Assembly (NCBI RefSeq): GCF_021462225.1
Contig: NC_061811.1
Coordinates: 4,981,163-5,045,162 of the forward strand
Origin: Girardinichthys multiradiatus
Taxonomy: Eukaryota; Chordata; Actinopteri; Cyprinodontiformes; Goodeidae
Reading direction: 5' to 3'
Length of the DNA: 64,000 nt
The position numbers and the translations under genes are program-made. This document shows positions 11,348-23,379 of this stretch, in pieces. The first letter of the stretch is position 1; the number at the start of each line of letters is the position of its first letter. The notes beneath the pieces were generated by a model. It was given only the letters and a program-made list of their open reading frames with translations. It did not search any database and was not told the origin of the DNA.

Positions 11348-12290
11348 GTCAAACAAACTACTGAACTCGAAACCACATCTGTGACACTTTATTTGCTCAT
11401 TACTGCTGCATGATGTGTACTTTTTTTTGCACGCCATTAGTGTTTTTGTTTTTATCGTGATTTGAACGGTTTGTTTTATGAGCAGTTTGTCATCTGTGCT
11501 GCTGTTCCAAAATGCCGAACGCAAAAGTATTGCGTGGGGACGCAAAAAAAAAGAAAAAATTCCCCCATGTCCCCTCTCGGGCTCCGTACTTTTCCCCTCT
11601 ACTGTGGCAAATGCTCTTAAATCTTTAGCACACATGCAGCAAGTTTGTTGGTCACATGAGACTTGACACATGACGGTACTTTTGGTTTGACGAATGAAGA
11701 AATGCAGGGCTGATTCATTCCAGAATTTGCCTTACAAGTGTCCTTTAATCACTAGTGAACTTGATTACGACTAAACACGTTTTACAAGCAGCAAACGGCG
11801 TGTTAACACCGCTACATTCAACTCTCCTGAAGTTCGGTAATATTTGCGACTTTCCTGTCAGCTCTATGAGTTTAATAGATAAGTCCTTACTTCTGACTTT
11901 ACGTTGCATTTTACCACGTCCACTTCACCTGCGTTTGCTCCCTCCATCCTGAACGCAGGTGGAAAACATCGAGCAGAAGCACTGTTGGCTTGTGGGTCGT
12001 GTAGTTCGTTTGACTCGCATTATAGTATATGCTTCTTGGAAAAAAACTACACAATGGCAGCGTCGATCCAAGTTTTTTTTTCTTAAAGTTTATAACAAAG
12101 TCTCAGTTTTACATTTCCAAAGACAATTGATCCTAGTTTATTTTCCCTCCTATTGGTATGCTTCTGCTCCCGTCTGCTCCCGTTCATTTTTTTATCCTGT
12201 ACTGTCCCAATCACGTGATCTTTACTGATGCCGTCTCCCATCCCGCGGGATTCTCATGGGAATCCCATGACCCGTGGGATTCCCAAAGAA
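11348..12290. other. Unidentified insertion between LINE tail and Gypsy integrase
   Basis: Not Gypsy and not LINE. It is richer in CpG and in G/C than its surroundings, and near its right edge (12241-12286) has three adjacent palindromes built on a TGGGA/TCCCA theme, including ATCCCGCGGGAT. Such subterminal palindromes occur in some DNA transposons (hAT-like), but no transposase is present and I cannot identify it. Reading frames here are short. Confidence 0.4.
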
Positions 12291-13093
12291 ATGTCAGCCT
12301 CTAGTTACCATCGGCAGTCCAATGGCCAGGTCGAGCGGCTGAATCAAGAACTAGAGTCAGCTCTGAGGTGTGTCACGTCAACCAACCTGTCTGAGTGGAG
12401 TTTCCACTTACCTTGGATAGAGTACTCTCACAATTCTCATATTTCCACCGCTACAGGGGTGTCGCCTTTCCAAATAACCCTCGGATACCAGCCACCTTTG
12501 TTTCCCCTGAACGAAGAAGAGGCTGGCTCCACCTCAGTGCGAGGCCACATCCGAGAGTCGCAAGATCTGGAACCAGACCATCAGAGCCCTTCAGAGGACT
12601 TCCACACTGAACAAGAAGTACGCGGACAGACATCGGGTGCCGGCTCTGGAGTACCGCCTGGGTCAGAAGGTGTGGCTGGCCGCTCGGGACATTCCCTTCA
12701 AGTCCCTTTCTAAGAAGTTATCTCCCCGGTTCATTGGTCCTTACCCAATAGAGTCTCTGGTTAGCCCCACGTCCATCTCAGCTTGCCTGCAAGTTTTTGT
12801 ATTCATCCAGTATTCCACGTTTCTCAGCTGAAACCTGTCCGTACCAGCACATTTGCCCTCCTCCTGAGCCCCCTCCTCCCGACCGGGACTACCAAGGCCA
12901 TCCTGCCTACACGGTCCGCCGGATCGTGGATGCCCGTAGCCGTGGTCGGGGCTGGCAGTATTTGGTCGACTGGGCTGGCTACGGTCCGGAGGATCGCTTG
13001 TGTGTTCCGAAGTCCTTCATTCAGGATCCTTCGCTTCTCCGGGACTTCCACTCCTCTCGAGCTGGGTCTTCCGGGATGCCAGGTGGCCGTTGA
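12291..13093 (+). pseudogene. Gypsy integrase C-terminus with chromodomain
   Basis: Begins in the integrase core at SNGQVERLNQE, where E is the third catalytic residue of D-D-35-E, and continues through WIEYSHN and GVSPFQ. A frameshift near 12615 moves the reading to the frame of ALEYRLGQKVWL and LSPRFIGPYPI (GPY/F module). A second shift near 12790 leads to a chromodomain at about 12906-13060: [23 protein letters not shown], with the aromatic cage-type Tyr/Trp positions and W-E/D replaced by D. The first two catalytic aspartates are absent. Three frames carry the remains, so no product is possible. Confidence 0.85.
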
Positions 13094-13105
13094 GGGTGGA
13101 GGTGG

Positions 13106-13764
13106 TGTCAGAGTCTGGATTCTGTCTGTAGCTGCTACTAACTATTTTCAGCCACTAGATGTCGCCTGAGACCATTCTCGGAGGGTAACAGGTGCGGCGG
13201 ATTGAGATGATCACTTGGGGAGGTATAAAGAGGATGGATTGCCAGTACATCATCGCCTGAGTGTTTGCGTATGCTGTATTTCAACCTGGCCAGAATTATC
13301 TTGTCTGTTACAAGTTACCTGTCCTTGTGAAGTAACTCTTGTCTTTGTTTAGAGCTTTGATTCTGCCTCGCTTCCTGGAGAACTGGAGATCATACCCAAC
13401 CAAACAAAGAAGAATCTGGACTACCAGCTGGCAATCCGTCTGAGCCCCGCCGAGCCGAACCTGTCCGCCCTCCGACAGTCTTCCAGTCTCCGAAACCCTG
13501 GTGGCCTAGAACGCAGCTATCCGCAGGTCTGGACTCACCTCTCTCTCCCTGGTGGATCAGAATCCAGCTAGGTCCGTACTTCAGTCTGTTAATTTCCAAT
13601 TATCCTGCTAGACCATTTCTTACCATCCCTTTCTGTTGCAGTTTCCAGGCCCGAGCAGCGGCTGTCGTTTCCCACTCCAGTCTGTTAATAAACTTCCTAA
13701 ACGGTTCTCTGTTCTCTGGGTGCTTCTGTTTAGGTGGGTCAGATCGGCCTTTAACATTATGACA
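13106..13764 (+). repeat. Gypsy 3' LTR (complete)
   Basis: Runs from TGTCAGAG to ATGACA. It is preceded by a purine-rich tract (GAGGGTGGAGGTGG, 13092-13105) fitting the polypurine primer for plus-strand synthesis. TATAAA at 13224 and AATAAA at 13687 are kept. By eye there are about two dozen differences from the 5' LTR, all outside a 287-bp identical core. Confidence 0.9.
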
Positions 13765-14222
13765 GAGTGTATTAATTAGGGAGGACCATCATAACTCTGG
13801 GGAAGCTGTGGAGATGCAAAGCTCAAAAGAATTTACTGAAGTGAAAACTGTTGGCTGTGCACTCTTGGCCTTCATGTAAGGGTGGCACCAAGTAAGCCGT
13901 TTTTGAAAGAAAACCATAAGAAGTCCCGTTTGCTGTTTACCACAAGCCATGTAGGAGACAGTAAGCATGTGGAAGAAGGTGTAGGTCAAAGGAGACCATA
14001 CCGAATGTTTTACCCGAGATGAAACATGCTGTTTAACGGAAAACTAAGACTGCATGTCACCCTGAACATATCATCCCCATGGAAAAATGGTAGTGGCTGC
14101 AACATGTGGTGGGGATGCCTTTTTTTTTTAGCAGTAACAGGAAGCTCGTCAGAGCTGATGGAAAAATAGATGGAGCTAAATACAAGATAATTCTGATGGA
14201 AAACCTGTAATTGTGGAAAGTT
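13765..14222 (+). mobile_element. Tc1-like element, right part (split by Gypsy insertion)
   Basis: Continues the element at 7385-7712: the sequence resumes at the 'gagagcattaat' position of the Tc1 consensus, duplicated by 5 bp. It covers the middle of the transposase gene (ataagaagtcccgtttgc at 13916-13933, the GGGDAF-like 'ggtggggatgcc' at 14108-14119). The third catalytic region and 3' terminus are lost after about 14220. Many frameshifts. Confidence 0.8.
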
Positions 14223-15544
14223 AGAAGAGACACTGTAAAAATATGTAGTTTGTTACTGTAGGGAAATGTTGTTCAAGAAAGAATTGACTAAGTTGAGCTG
14301 AATGCAAAGTCATGTCCATATGTTCCAGTTTGTTATATATCAAAATGTTGAAAACCGTCTATCAGTTTTGAACACATAACTTATCCACAAACATTTGGAA
14401 CATCTTTAAAGTACTTGAATGCTTTCTTTCAGCAGACACTAAAATCTGCGACTTCAATTTTTTTCTCTTCCTACAACACTAGAACCTTCAGTCAGTCCGT
14501 CTCCCCAGGTTTAACTCTGAACCACATCATTAAGAAGTGCTGCGTGGATCGCTGTCTAACCCTGCACATTGGCTCACTGGCACTTATTCCCTGGATAAAA
14601 AGCCTAAGGTTGCGCAGGTTGACATTCTCCTGGAAACACGTAAATGATGGCACAGAGGATGGTGGTCCACAATCCCCTCAGTGATTTGGTGAAGACAGGG
14701 AAAGAGAAGAGTGATAGATTGCCTAGAGAGTGAGGCGAGTGGAAGGATCAGGCCTCTCATACCTGAAGAGCACCATCTGCTGTCAGCTTGGGTGACTCCT
14801 TCAATAGTAGTGATGTGTGCATGAAAACCAGCACACTGAGAAGACATCAGACTGCTGTCAGGCACACTGATGACAGGCTGCATTATAAAGAGGAGGGCTT
14901 GGATGAACAGCCCTGTAGACAGAGACAGGTGGGATACTGAAGACACCATCTCTTTCATCTTCACAGAAAAAAAGCAATAACCCCTACAATTATATGTTTT
15001 TAGATTAGGTTTTGCACCATGATGCTTTAAAGTTAATTTGTTTTACCGGAACATGTTCAAAGAAAAATGCAAATGGATGAAGGCTTTGATATAACCGAAA
15101 GAGATTTGATAAAACAGTTCCGTTCGATTGCAATAATAACCAGCAAGAGTTCTTAGGATGAACTCTGGACATTTCCCCTTGTGTGAAAAATGCTCAATAC
15201 ACATTCCTCTAAAGTAGCATATGGTGGCCTTATACTGGCAATATTTCATCTGCAGAGCCTCGTGTGTACACCTTGAGTGAAATAACAGACCAGCCAAGGG
15301 AAGACAAGCCAGCATAGTGCCGGTATCAAATAGCCGTCTCTGGCCCTCTTTAAACAATGAACTGTTTATGGTCAATTTTAACAAGCCGAAATACTTGCTG
15401 CTCAGTTTTCCTGAAAACAAGAGAGCTTAGAGTATCCGAGTGAAAAGAGCAGCATAAGATTGTCAGTGAACTATTGACAACAGAAACCCTTTTCAAATAT
15501 TGTTGGTGTCTTGCAAAAGTATACATCTTGAACCTGTGAAAAAG
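14223..15544. other. No gene recognised
   Basis: Several minus-strand open frames of 65-126 codons occur (14584-14964, 15043-15547), but they overlap, lack known motifs and are within chance expectation. Confidence 0.5.
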
Positions 15545-16290
15545 CATATGTGGTTTTCAACATTTTAACAAAAAAAAATCTGAACAGTGTGGTGGGCATA
15601 TGTATCTACCAGCTTTACACATCCAGACACTTTTTTGCCACTTCTGAGATTGAGCAAAAATAACTGGAGGTCAGTCTGACTGATTGGAGAGCATCTGTTA
15701 ACACCAATTTTCAAGCTTTGCTAAAAAAAATTCCAAAATTGATTTAGGTTTTGGCCATTTCTAACACATGAATGTGTCCTACTGTAGCTCTGGCTGTATG
15801 TTTACGGTGGCTGTCCTACTGGAAGGGGAACCTCCGCCCCACGCTGAGGTTTACTGCAGCTTTAAAGAGGTTTTCTTCCAGGATTGTCCTGGACTTTCCT
15901 TCATCCATTTTTCTATCAACTCTGTTGTCTTCCCCACAGCATGATGCTGCCACAATCAATTTTCATGTTACGATTGGTGTCTTCAGGGTGTTTCCTGTCT
16001 TCAGGGTGTGACCTGTCTGGTGTTGTCCTTAGTCTTCATGATGTTCTCTAATGTTCTCCAGCAAATTTACAACTGAAGTGACTGTTGAAGTAACTGATTG
16101 TGCTGGATTTTATTTAGGGTAAAGTTCAATGGGCAAAAGACAAATACTTCAGCCCATTGTACTTTTTTTTGTTCATTTTGTTTGCAAAGAAATCCAATAG
16201 CATACCTAATAAGTCTCTAATTTTAATGGAACGAAATGTGAAAAACCTCCAGGGGTCTGAATACTTTTCCCAGGCACTTCCTTGTAAGTG
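15545..16290 (-). mobile_element. Tc1-like transposon remnant, internally deleted
   Basis: The plus strand from 15575 reads the reverse complement of a fish Tc1 3' region, then at 15788-15895 the segment upstream of the second catalytic Asp, then after a gap at 16185-16286 a terminal inverted repeat ('gggtctgaatacttttccc' at 16254-16272). The same terminal sequence type bounds the copies at 55015 and 57257. Internal sequence has been lost and there is a short direct repeat (gtcttcagggtgt) near 15980-16007. No coding capacity. Confidence 0.7.
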
Positions 16291-18544
16291 TTATGGTGAA
16301 TCACTGCAACCACAATCTTCTCATTTTGTATAACTCTTCTATAAAAACATAGTCCACATAGACTTTGTCTTTTTTATGTCTTAATAAAAAATAAACTTAC
16401 ATATAAAATTACATAATTTTATGATAAAGTGTAAGGTCAACATCAAAGGCCGAGTCTTGTCATCTCTGGTTTCATTTCAGGGCTCCAGAAAAGGCTTATA
16501 GTCAATAAGGAGCAGCTGTATTGACACCTGTGACAGTGAGCTGGTTTGCCTCGAACTTCCAGCCTCTCTCTCTATACCCAGTGGAGGGAATTGCATGCAC
16601 GACTGTCTCCACCACCAACGGTGCATGTCAATACTAAAAAAGTTACAATTTATGAAAGGTCATCACATCAAAGCCCTGATCAGCGGCTTCCTTTGATCCG
16701 AAATACGGTGCTCAGATTGATTCTATAGGGGATAGTGTTGCCAGAGATCAGCAGACATGCTGGCAGTGTTAAGAGGGGATGCATGTTCAAGTTGAAGGCA
16801 AATAATTCCATAGGATTCATATCAGTCAGACTTGGCAGTTGGACATTGATGGGAGACCCCTCTGACCCTGTAGAGTGATCCAACCTTGTCAGTGGAAGAC
16901 AGGTGCAGATTGTGGGGAGAGAATCTTATATTATGATTAATAGCCATATGTGGGCCAGACACAAGCAAACAGCTTTTTTCAGCTGAGAGCCTTTTAATAT
17001 GGACAGTGATCTTAGTGTAAGGCAGCGCATGCATGCATGGATGGATGGATGTACTCTATGAAATTGTGCTGCAGGGATCAACTCGCAAAAAACAAAAAAA
17101 ACAAAAAAAAACTAGAACAAGGTGGCATGAGGACAATACTGCATAAGTCAGCAGATATCACTCAGGTGGACATGCCTCTCCTTTCCCCCTACCTGATATA
17201 CAACCAGCAGCAGCTCCTTTGTGTGATCTGGATGTGCAGTTGGGCCAGTGTCACTATCGAGACATAGTGAAACAGAAACATTAAAATAATGTGTGGAATG
17301 GACAGGCACACTGCAGGGCATCATGAATAAATAAGTACACTCCAAAAGCAAGCTCTCCTTTGTATTGCGTTGTATTTGTCAATGCTGGCAGAGGCACCAG
17401 GATCTGGGTGCAGAGCCTAGCTTGCAAGCAAATAAATAAATAATTAACACGTTGAAAAGGTGCGAGCTGTTGTTAAGTCTGTGTGACATCACAACCATAC
17501 AACCACACAAAAAAAAGATGTGCACCTCTGTACATTAAGCCTGTTATGCGTTTCTTTATTCTGTCTGTTCAGATTTAGTTTTGGCTTTGTTGCATGAAGA
17601 AAGGATCACGTTCCTAAAAAGAAAACTCTACTGTTAATTTTACCAACACCTGCGTTATTTGTGATGAATATGGATTGATTAGAAATAAACAAGCAAGACT
17701 GATAGTGCTGAATAAATCCAATTACTTTGCAGGAGATAATCAATACATTTACCTGGAATCCCATGCTAAAGCACTTTTAATTGACAGTACAGTATGTGCT
17801 TGTTGAATTTAATTGCAAGATTGTGGGCTGCACAAGGCATGGGCAAACAATTGATAGTAGCTATTAGCCAATGATTAGTCAGACAGAGATGAACTCTTTT
17901 GCATTGATTGGCCTGGCTTACATTTCCGACTTTTGCAGGAGAATAAATAAATTCACCTCTAAATCTATAATGCATAAGTTTGTATTCATTATTTCCACCG
18001 GAGAGTCTCCTCTGCTCCCTGCTTTCCATCTTGTGCACACAGAAATGCTGGCAGCTCATTCAGGTCAGACGTCCATGCTGTCTGTTTAGTACCAAATTGT
18101 TGCTGTTTATTCAGCCAAACCCAGCAGGAGAAAATTATTTGCAGAGAAGTTCAGAATAAGATTAAATAAAGTGAAGCTGTAGGTTTCCTTTCACAGCATG
18201 CTTAAGTCATGGTGAAGCTTTAATCATATCAAGGATTTTCATTTTCATTTCTTGCATTTATTTGCTTTATGGCTCAATCTTTGTTGAGCCTAAATGTTGT
18301 TCAGATAAATTGTTAAGAAATTTAGCTCAATAAAAAAAAAGAAAACAATATTTAAAATCAGACAGCTCTGTGAGACAATTTTCAAACAATCAAACCAATC
18401 AACAGTCACTCAGCCAGAGTAAAAAGGATATATGTTTTAAGAAGTTTCTTAACTGGCCCATGGTCCCATGCAGATCTTACCTGAATGGGTAGAATTGTCC
18501 CATAGGTTTGTAGCTGCATCTAAAAGGCCCAGTCCCCATTCTGG
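16291..18544. other. No gene recognised; possible conserved non-coding stretch
   Basis: A GCAT/ATGG microsatellite lies at 17027-17051. The interval 17560-18090 has balanced composition, many TAATTA/ATTAG homeodomain-type cores and no repeat family, and looks like the sort of sequence found in conserved non-coding elements. That is an impression only; no comparison was possible. Confidence 0.35.
17027..17051. repeat. GCAT/ATGG microsatellite
   Basis: Short tandem tetranucleotide run. Confidence 0.85.
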
Positions 18545-18885
18545 ACCTAGAACTGTATTATTTGGCCTGGGTTTTGTAGGACCAATGTGCAAACCAGAGT
18601 GTGGGGGCTGCATGGTGAGTAGAACTTTAATAACAAACTGGTAACTTACAGGTAGCAGTAGGACATGGAATGTGGGCATACTAATGGACATGGAGCAGGT
18701 ATTCAACAGTCAAGGTCATGCTAGGCATGACAAGCAGGATCATGGAGACAAAGAACATGAAGCAGGTTGTATATAGGAGGATCCAGAGGAGATCAATGAA
18801 AAGCAGTGAGTTTAAATTCACGGGCAGGGTGGAGAACTGCCTAATGAACAACAGGAGCTAATCAGGTGAAATGTGGAGCAGCTGG
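18545..18885 (-). repeat. LTR-like repeat related to the one at 49834
   Basis: Its minus-strand reading near 18555-18640 resembles the 3' end of the solo LTR at 49834-50374 (shared pattern 'accatgc...cccac.ctctgg.ttgca..ttggtcc'). The right end is not defined and I see no target duplication. Probably a decayed solo LTR of the same family. Confidence 0.45.
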
Positions 18886-21348
18886 TTTAGTTATTTGTTC
18901 CATCTGAATCAAGCATTTTTGTTGACTTCAAGAGCTTCTGAAGCCTCTTTAATATTAAAAATTAGATCCATTCCTTGTACACTGTTTGCTGTCTTGAACA
19001 AAAATGACAGATTGCACAGGTAACATTTAAAAAAAGAACCTGGCTTGTAGTGCTCTTTTCCTCCCTTTGAGAGGGAAAACAGACAAGTCATTGACCTTAC
19101 TATCGCAATGTGGTTCCTTTTTTCAATCTTACATTAATTTCAAACTTATGAATGCTGATGGTCAGCTGAAAAGTTCATGCTAAAGGTAACAGAATCTCTA
19201 TCTAAAAAATTCCCAGCTCTGAGCTTAAAAGTGACTTGTGTTTGTTTGTCCATTTTCTCAGGGCACACAAGTATCCAGTAATCAGATTGAGAGAAACTCA
19301 GCACTTGCTGTCCTCAAACTTAATTTGTGTGCTTGCAACCTCTGACCCTGCGACCTTTGACATTCCAGCCCGACTGGTGCGGGTACCAAATCATTTATTT
19401 TCTCTTTCAGGACAAAAGCCAGATGAGGGGTGTGCAGCAGATAGCAGGAATGTTGGTAACTCAAAACAAAAATAAAAGACAGATTAAAATATAAACATTT
19501 AAGGTAAACTGGTGTATGAATCTGAAACAAAACATCCAGCCCTTAGAGTCAGAATCTGTATTGATTTCTAAGAATCGCCTATTAAAACAGCCAATTAGCT
19601 TATTTTGCTGAGTCTGATCAATTAGATCAATTATTCAGGCAATAATTTTTAGTGGTAGCAAATGCTTGTCAGTAAGAATTCCACAGGAGACCAAGCTCGT
19701 AATGGCTAATATACACATCAATTTGTTAGCCATTTCTTTTGCATGTTCACAATGCTGCAGTTGTGTTCAACAAACGGCATTAAATGAGGATCATTCTCAG
19801 GTCAGAGGTCAGAATGAGAAGGCAGAACCCAAAAGAGAAATTTTAATGACAGAAAAGCAGCAGGCTGCACACATCCCCCTCTACCTCACTGTTTCTTTAT
19901 AGCTTTTTTGCCTTTCATAGCTTCTAACCATGTCTCTGGAGGATTATGCAATGGTGGTTTACCATGTCTTTTTTTCAGCGCTATACTTCTGTAGCTTCAC
20001 TCACGCTTCACATTCACTCAAACTCTCAAGGCATACCCAGCATTAAAATATATCTGTTGGAGTCAACATGTCTTACTACAAGCAATTCGTCTTAAGCTCA
20101 TGTTCTCCTGCTGAGCCTGCACTGCTTCTTCTCCAACCAGTCGGCCAGCAGCATACCCACATGTGCCGTTCAAGTGTTGCTCAGCCGGGCCCCCCTCCAG
20201 CTCTCTCCTAAAATAGACCCATCTCTGGGCCTCAGAATGTTTGGCTGTTTCCTTCCTCTCATCCTATCCATGCCTGTTTGAGGGTTACAGCTACTCTCTC
20301 TCTCTCTCTCTTTGACCACAGTTTCCATTGCTCATCACTGCTTAACTCCCAGGCCCCTTCTGGAGTCCATTACTAAGGCTAACTTCCACTGATTTATCAC
20401 CAGCGTGACCTGCAGCAGCCAAAACACCAGCAGCATGAACACTCTGAGTGCTGAATGAGCCGTTTTGACCCTGTTTAGGCCCAGTAAAAGTCCAAAGCAG
20501 TGACAAAATTAGGTCAGTGTTTATTAAAGTATTTTACAGCTACCCTCTGTGCAATGTCCTGAAATGGGTGTCTGGGTTTACTGTATGTGTTCTAAGAAAG
20601 AATGAGTCTACAACTCTGTGAAGCAGCAGAACAGAAATCTTTGATGCAGGCTTGAAACGAGCAGATGGGATCTCTGCCACTTCTTTCTTTTAACTTCATC
20701 CACGGGTATTTCCATCTACATTTAAGAACCATGCTGTTTGAAAATTACAGCTATCTCACATAGAAAGAAAATGTGTTCCTAGCATAACCCCAAACATTCC
20801 TATTTTATTTTAAACTTCACAGAGTTTGTCTGTCACTGAAAGCTTATTGATATGACAAGAATTAAAACCACAGTGAGAAGGGCTCATAAGCATAAAGAGA
20901 TTTTATTCCTCAGAGCAGAAACAGACTGAGCTGGATCCTGACGATGAATGTGCTAAACCGATCTATGCCACCTTCTCTGTATGCTATCTCGGCAAAGCAA
21001 AACTTATTCTATATCATGTATTTCTAAACTCATGCTGGATTTAAGGAATATAAAAAGAAGAATGGGATGCAGATAAAAAGACAGGAACAAATTCCTGCAA
21101 CTTAATTATGCATCCATGTGAAGGTTTATGGGAGGGATTGCAGAGTTTAAGCTCATGACATGGTTGCAGAACAATGAAATGCAGGATAAACAAATGCAAA
21201 TGTTAAGCAGTAGGTAAGGTTTGGTTAGGTTGAAAGAAAGAATGTGATGAAAACCATTGTATTGGTATGAGATGTTATTTCCAGTTCTGTAAATTCAACT
21301 TTTCTATTTACATGCATATATTTGCATTTTCATTTGTGTGTTAACTTA
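18886..21348. other. No gene recognised
   Basis: About 2.5 kb without a recognisable gene. A CT microsatellite occupies 20294-20311. Confidence 0.5.
20294..20311. repeat. CT dinucleotide repeat
   Basis: Nine CT units. Confidence 0.85.
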
Positions 21349-22618
21349 CAGGGGTTGGACAATGAAACTGAAACACCTGTCATTTTAGTGTGGGAGGTTT
21401 CATGGCTAAATTGGACCAGCCTGGTAGCCAGTCTTCATTGATTGCACATTGCACCAGTAAGAGCAGAGTGTGAAGCTTCAATTAGCAGGGTAAGAGCACA
21501 GTTATGCTCAAAATATTGAAATGCACACAACATTATGGGTGACATACCAGAGTTCAAAAGAAGACAAATTGTTGGTGCACGTCTTGCTGACGCATCTGTG
21601 ACCAAGACAGCAAGTCTTTGTGATGTATCAAGAGCCACGGTATCCAGGGTAATGTCAGCATACCACCAAGAAGGACGAACCACATCCAACAGGATTAACT
21701 GTGGACGCAAGAGGAAGCTGTCTGAAAGGAATGTTCGGGTGCTAACCCGGATTGTATCCAAAAAACATAAAACCATGGCTGCCCAAATCACGGCAGAATT
21801 AAATGTGCACCTCAACTCTCCTGTTTCCACCAGAACTGTCCGTCGGGAGCTCCACAGGGTCAATATACACGGCCGGGCTGCTATAGCCAAACCTTTGGTC
21901 ACTCAAGCCAATGCCAAACTTCAGTTTCAATGGTGCAAGGAGCGCAAATCTTGGGCTTTGGACAATGTGAAACATGTATTGTTCTCTGATGAGTCCACCT
22001 TTACTGTTTTCCCCACATCCGGGAGAGTTATGGTGTGGAGAAGCCCCAAAGAAGTGTACCACCCAGACTGTTGCATGCCCAGAGTGAAGCATGGGGGTGG
22101 ATCAGTGATGGTTTGGGCTGCCATATCATGGTATTCCCTTGGCCCAATACTTGTGCTAGATGGGCGCGTCACTGCCAAGGACTACCAATCCATTCTTGAG
22201 GACCATGTGCATCCAATGGTTCAAACATTGTATCCTGAAGGCGGTGCCGTGTATCAGGATGACAATGCACCAATACACACAGCATGACTGGTGAAAGATT
22301 GGTTTGATGAACATGAAAGTGAAGTTGAACATCTTCCATGGCCTGCACAGTCACCAGATCTAACTATTATTGAGCCACTTTGGGGTGTTTTGGAGGAGCG
22401 AGTCAGGAAACATTTTCCTCCACCAGTATCATGTAGTGACCTGGCCACTATCCTGCAAGAAGAATGGCTTAAAATCCCTCTGACCACTGTGCAGGACTTG
22501 TATATGTCATTCCCAAGACAAATTGACGCTGTATTGGCCGCAAAAGGAGGCCCTACACCATATTAATAAATTATTGTGGTCTAAAACCAGGTGTTTCACT
22601 TTCATTGTCCAACCTCTG
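21349..22618 (+). mobile_element. Tc1/mariner DD36E element, near-complete copy 1
   Basis: 1270 bp bounded by about 31-bp inverted repeats starting CAGGGGTTGGACAATGAAAC and ending in the complement with two changes (CAGAGG; AAAG). The dinucleotide TA is duplicated on both sides (21347-21348 and 22619-22620), the hallmark of Tc1/mariner insertion. It carries a full-length transposase frame with one stop. Two further copies are in this window (41308-42566 minus, 48873-49471 plus). The 36-residue spacing between second Asp and Glu matches the DD36E group described as Incomer. Confidence 0.93.
21535..22566 (+). pseudogene. DD36E transposase, one in-frame stop
   Basis: 343 codons from ATG to TAA, one frame, interrupted once by TGA at 22285-22287 (codon 251). 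The other full copy has AGA (Arg) there, so a single A-to-T change explains it. Domains: helix-turn-helix at about residues 20-45 (TKTASLCDVSRATVSRVMSAY), a basic GRKRKLS hinge at 57-63 resembling the GRPR motif, a second DNA-binding half to about 130, then the DDE catalytic core with D152 (FSDEST), D243 (QDDNAP) and E280 (IIEPLW), giving 36 residues between the last two. The stop falls between D243 and E280, so the product would lack the catalytic Glu. ATG 21535 is chosen because all three copies share it and the protein starts MGDIPEFKR in each. Confidence 0.93.
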
Positions 22619-22985
22619 TATTATTGCATACTCCTACCAGTTACAAGTACACTTCCTTGGTCTCAAAGGTGCATTTAAATTACTCTAACTACCTTTGATT
22701 AAAATCCCAGTAGATCAGCAGATAGCCCTTTGAGTAACTCTTTATCAACAGCAAAAAAGAACTATATCCTCATTAGGTGCACTTGTTTATTTACTTGTTG
22801 ACATTAATCACAGGACAACATATGATCACCAATCTAGACACAGAAAAGACGACTTGCTGAAGTTCAAACTGCGCATCAGAATGGAGATGAAAGGGGATTT
22901 CAGTGACTTTGAATGTGCGATACTTGTTGGTGCCAGATGGCTAATCTGATATACTGAGATTTTCACACAGCACATCAAATCTTGA
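22619..22985 (+). mobile_element. Second Tc1/mariner family, 5' remnant
   Basis: 22840-22965 matches the start of another common fish Tc1/mariner transposase: the DNA reads as ...GDFSDFECAILVGARW..., the usual DFERGMVVGARRAG opening in decayed form, preceded by 'cgacttgctgaagttcaaac'. Part of the recognition helix follows out of order ('gatatactgagattttcacac'). It directly abuts the DD36E copy. A minus-strand relative is at 37700-38340. Confidence 0.6.
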
Positions 22986-23379
22986 AGTAGATGAGCTACA
23001 GCAGCAGAAGATTCTTGATTTCAGTTGCAGCTTTTAGATGGTCTGCTAAAGAACATGGAGTAAGCAACTAAAACCATGGTTTTATCCTGCATTGTATGAA
23101 CAGTTTGGTTAGTAGTGGTGTGCATTTTTTGACACACATTTGGCTCCTTAGTACTAAGGTTGCAATGCTCAAAGCCTTTAGCCTGCTTGAGTTTTAGGAC
23201 CACAGTGTACTCATCTTCCCATGCCTACCTAATGCAGGCTCATGTGTCATGTCAGAGTTCAAATTTTTACCTGGTTTCTTCAACATGACAAGTTTACTGT
23301 ACTCCAGTGGACTTCAAAAACACCAGATTATTTCCCAATGATGAACATTTGGGATTATTGTGGGTTGACTATGGTGATG
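22986..23379. other. No gene recognised
   Basis: No supported feature. Confidence 0.5.

Larger units (their letters stand above)
7713..13764 (+). mobile_element. Degenerate Gypsy chromovirus (LTR retrotransposon)
   Basis: Two homologous LTRs (7713-8339 and 13106-13764) in the same orientation flank gag, protease, reverse transcriptase, integrase C-terminus and a chromodomain in Ty3/Gypsy order. A 5-bp target duplication is visible (GAGAG on the left, GAGTG on the right, one change), inside a Tc1-like element. The RNase H region and most of integrase are missing, replaced by an L2-like LINE tail (10041-11347) and an unidentified 0.9-kb stretch (11348-12290). The primer-binding site is deleted. 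It is a non-autonomous, dead copy. The chromodomain places it with vertebrate chromoviruses such as the Sushi group. Confidence 0.9.
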
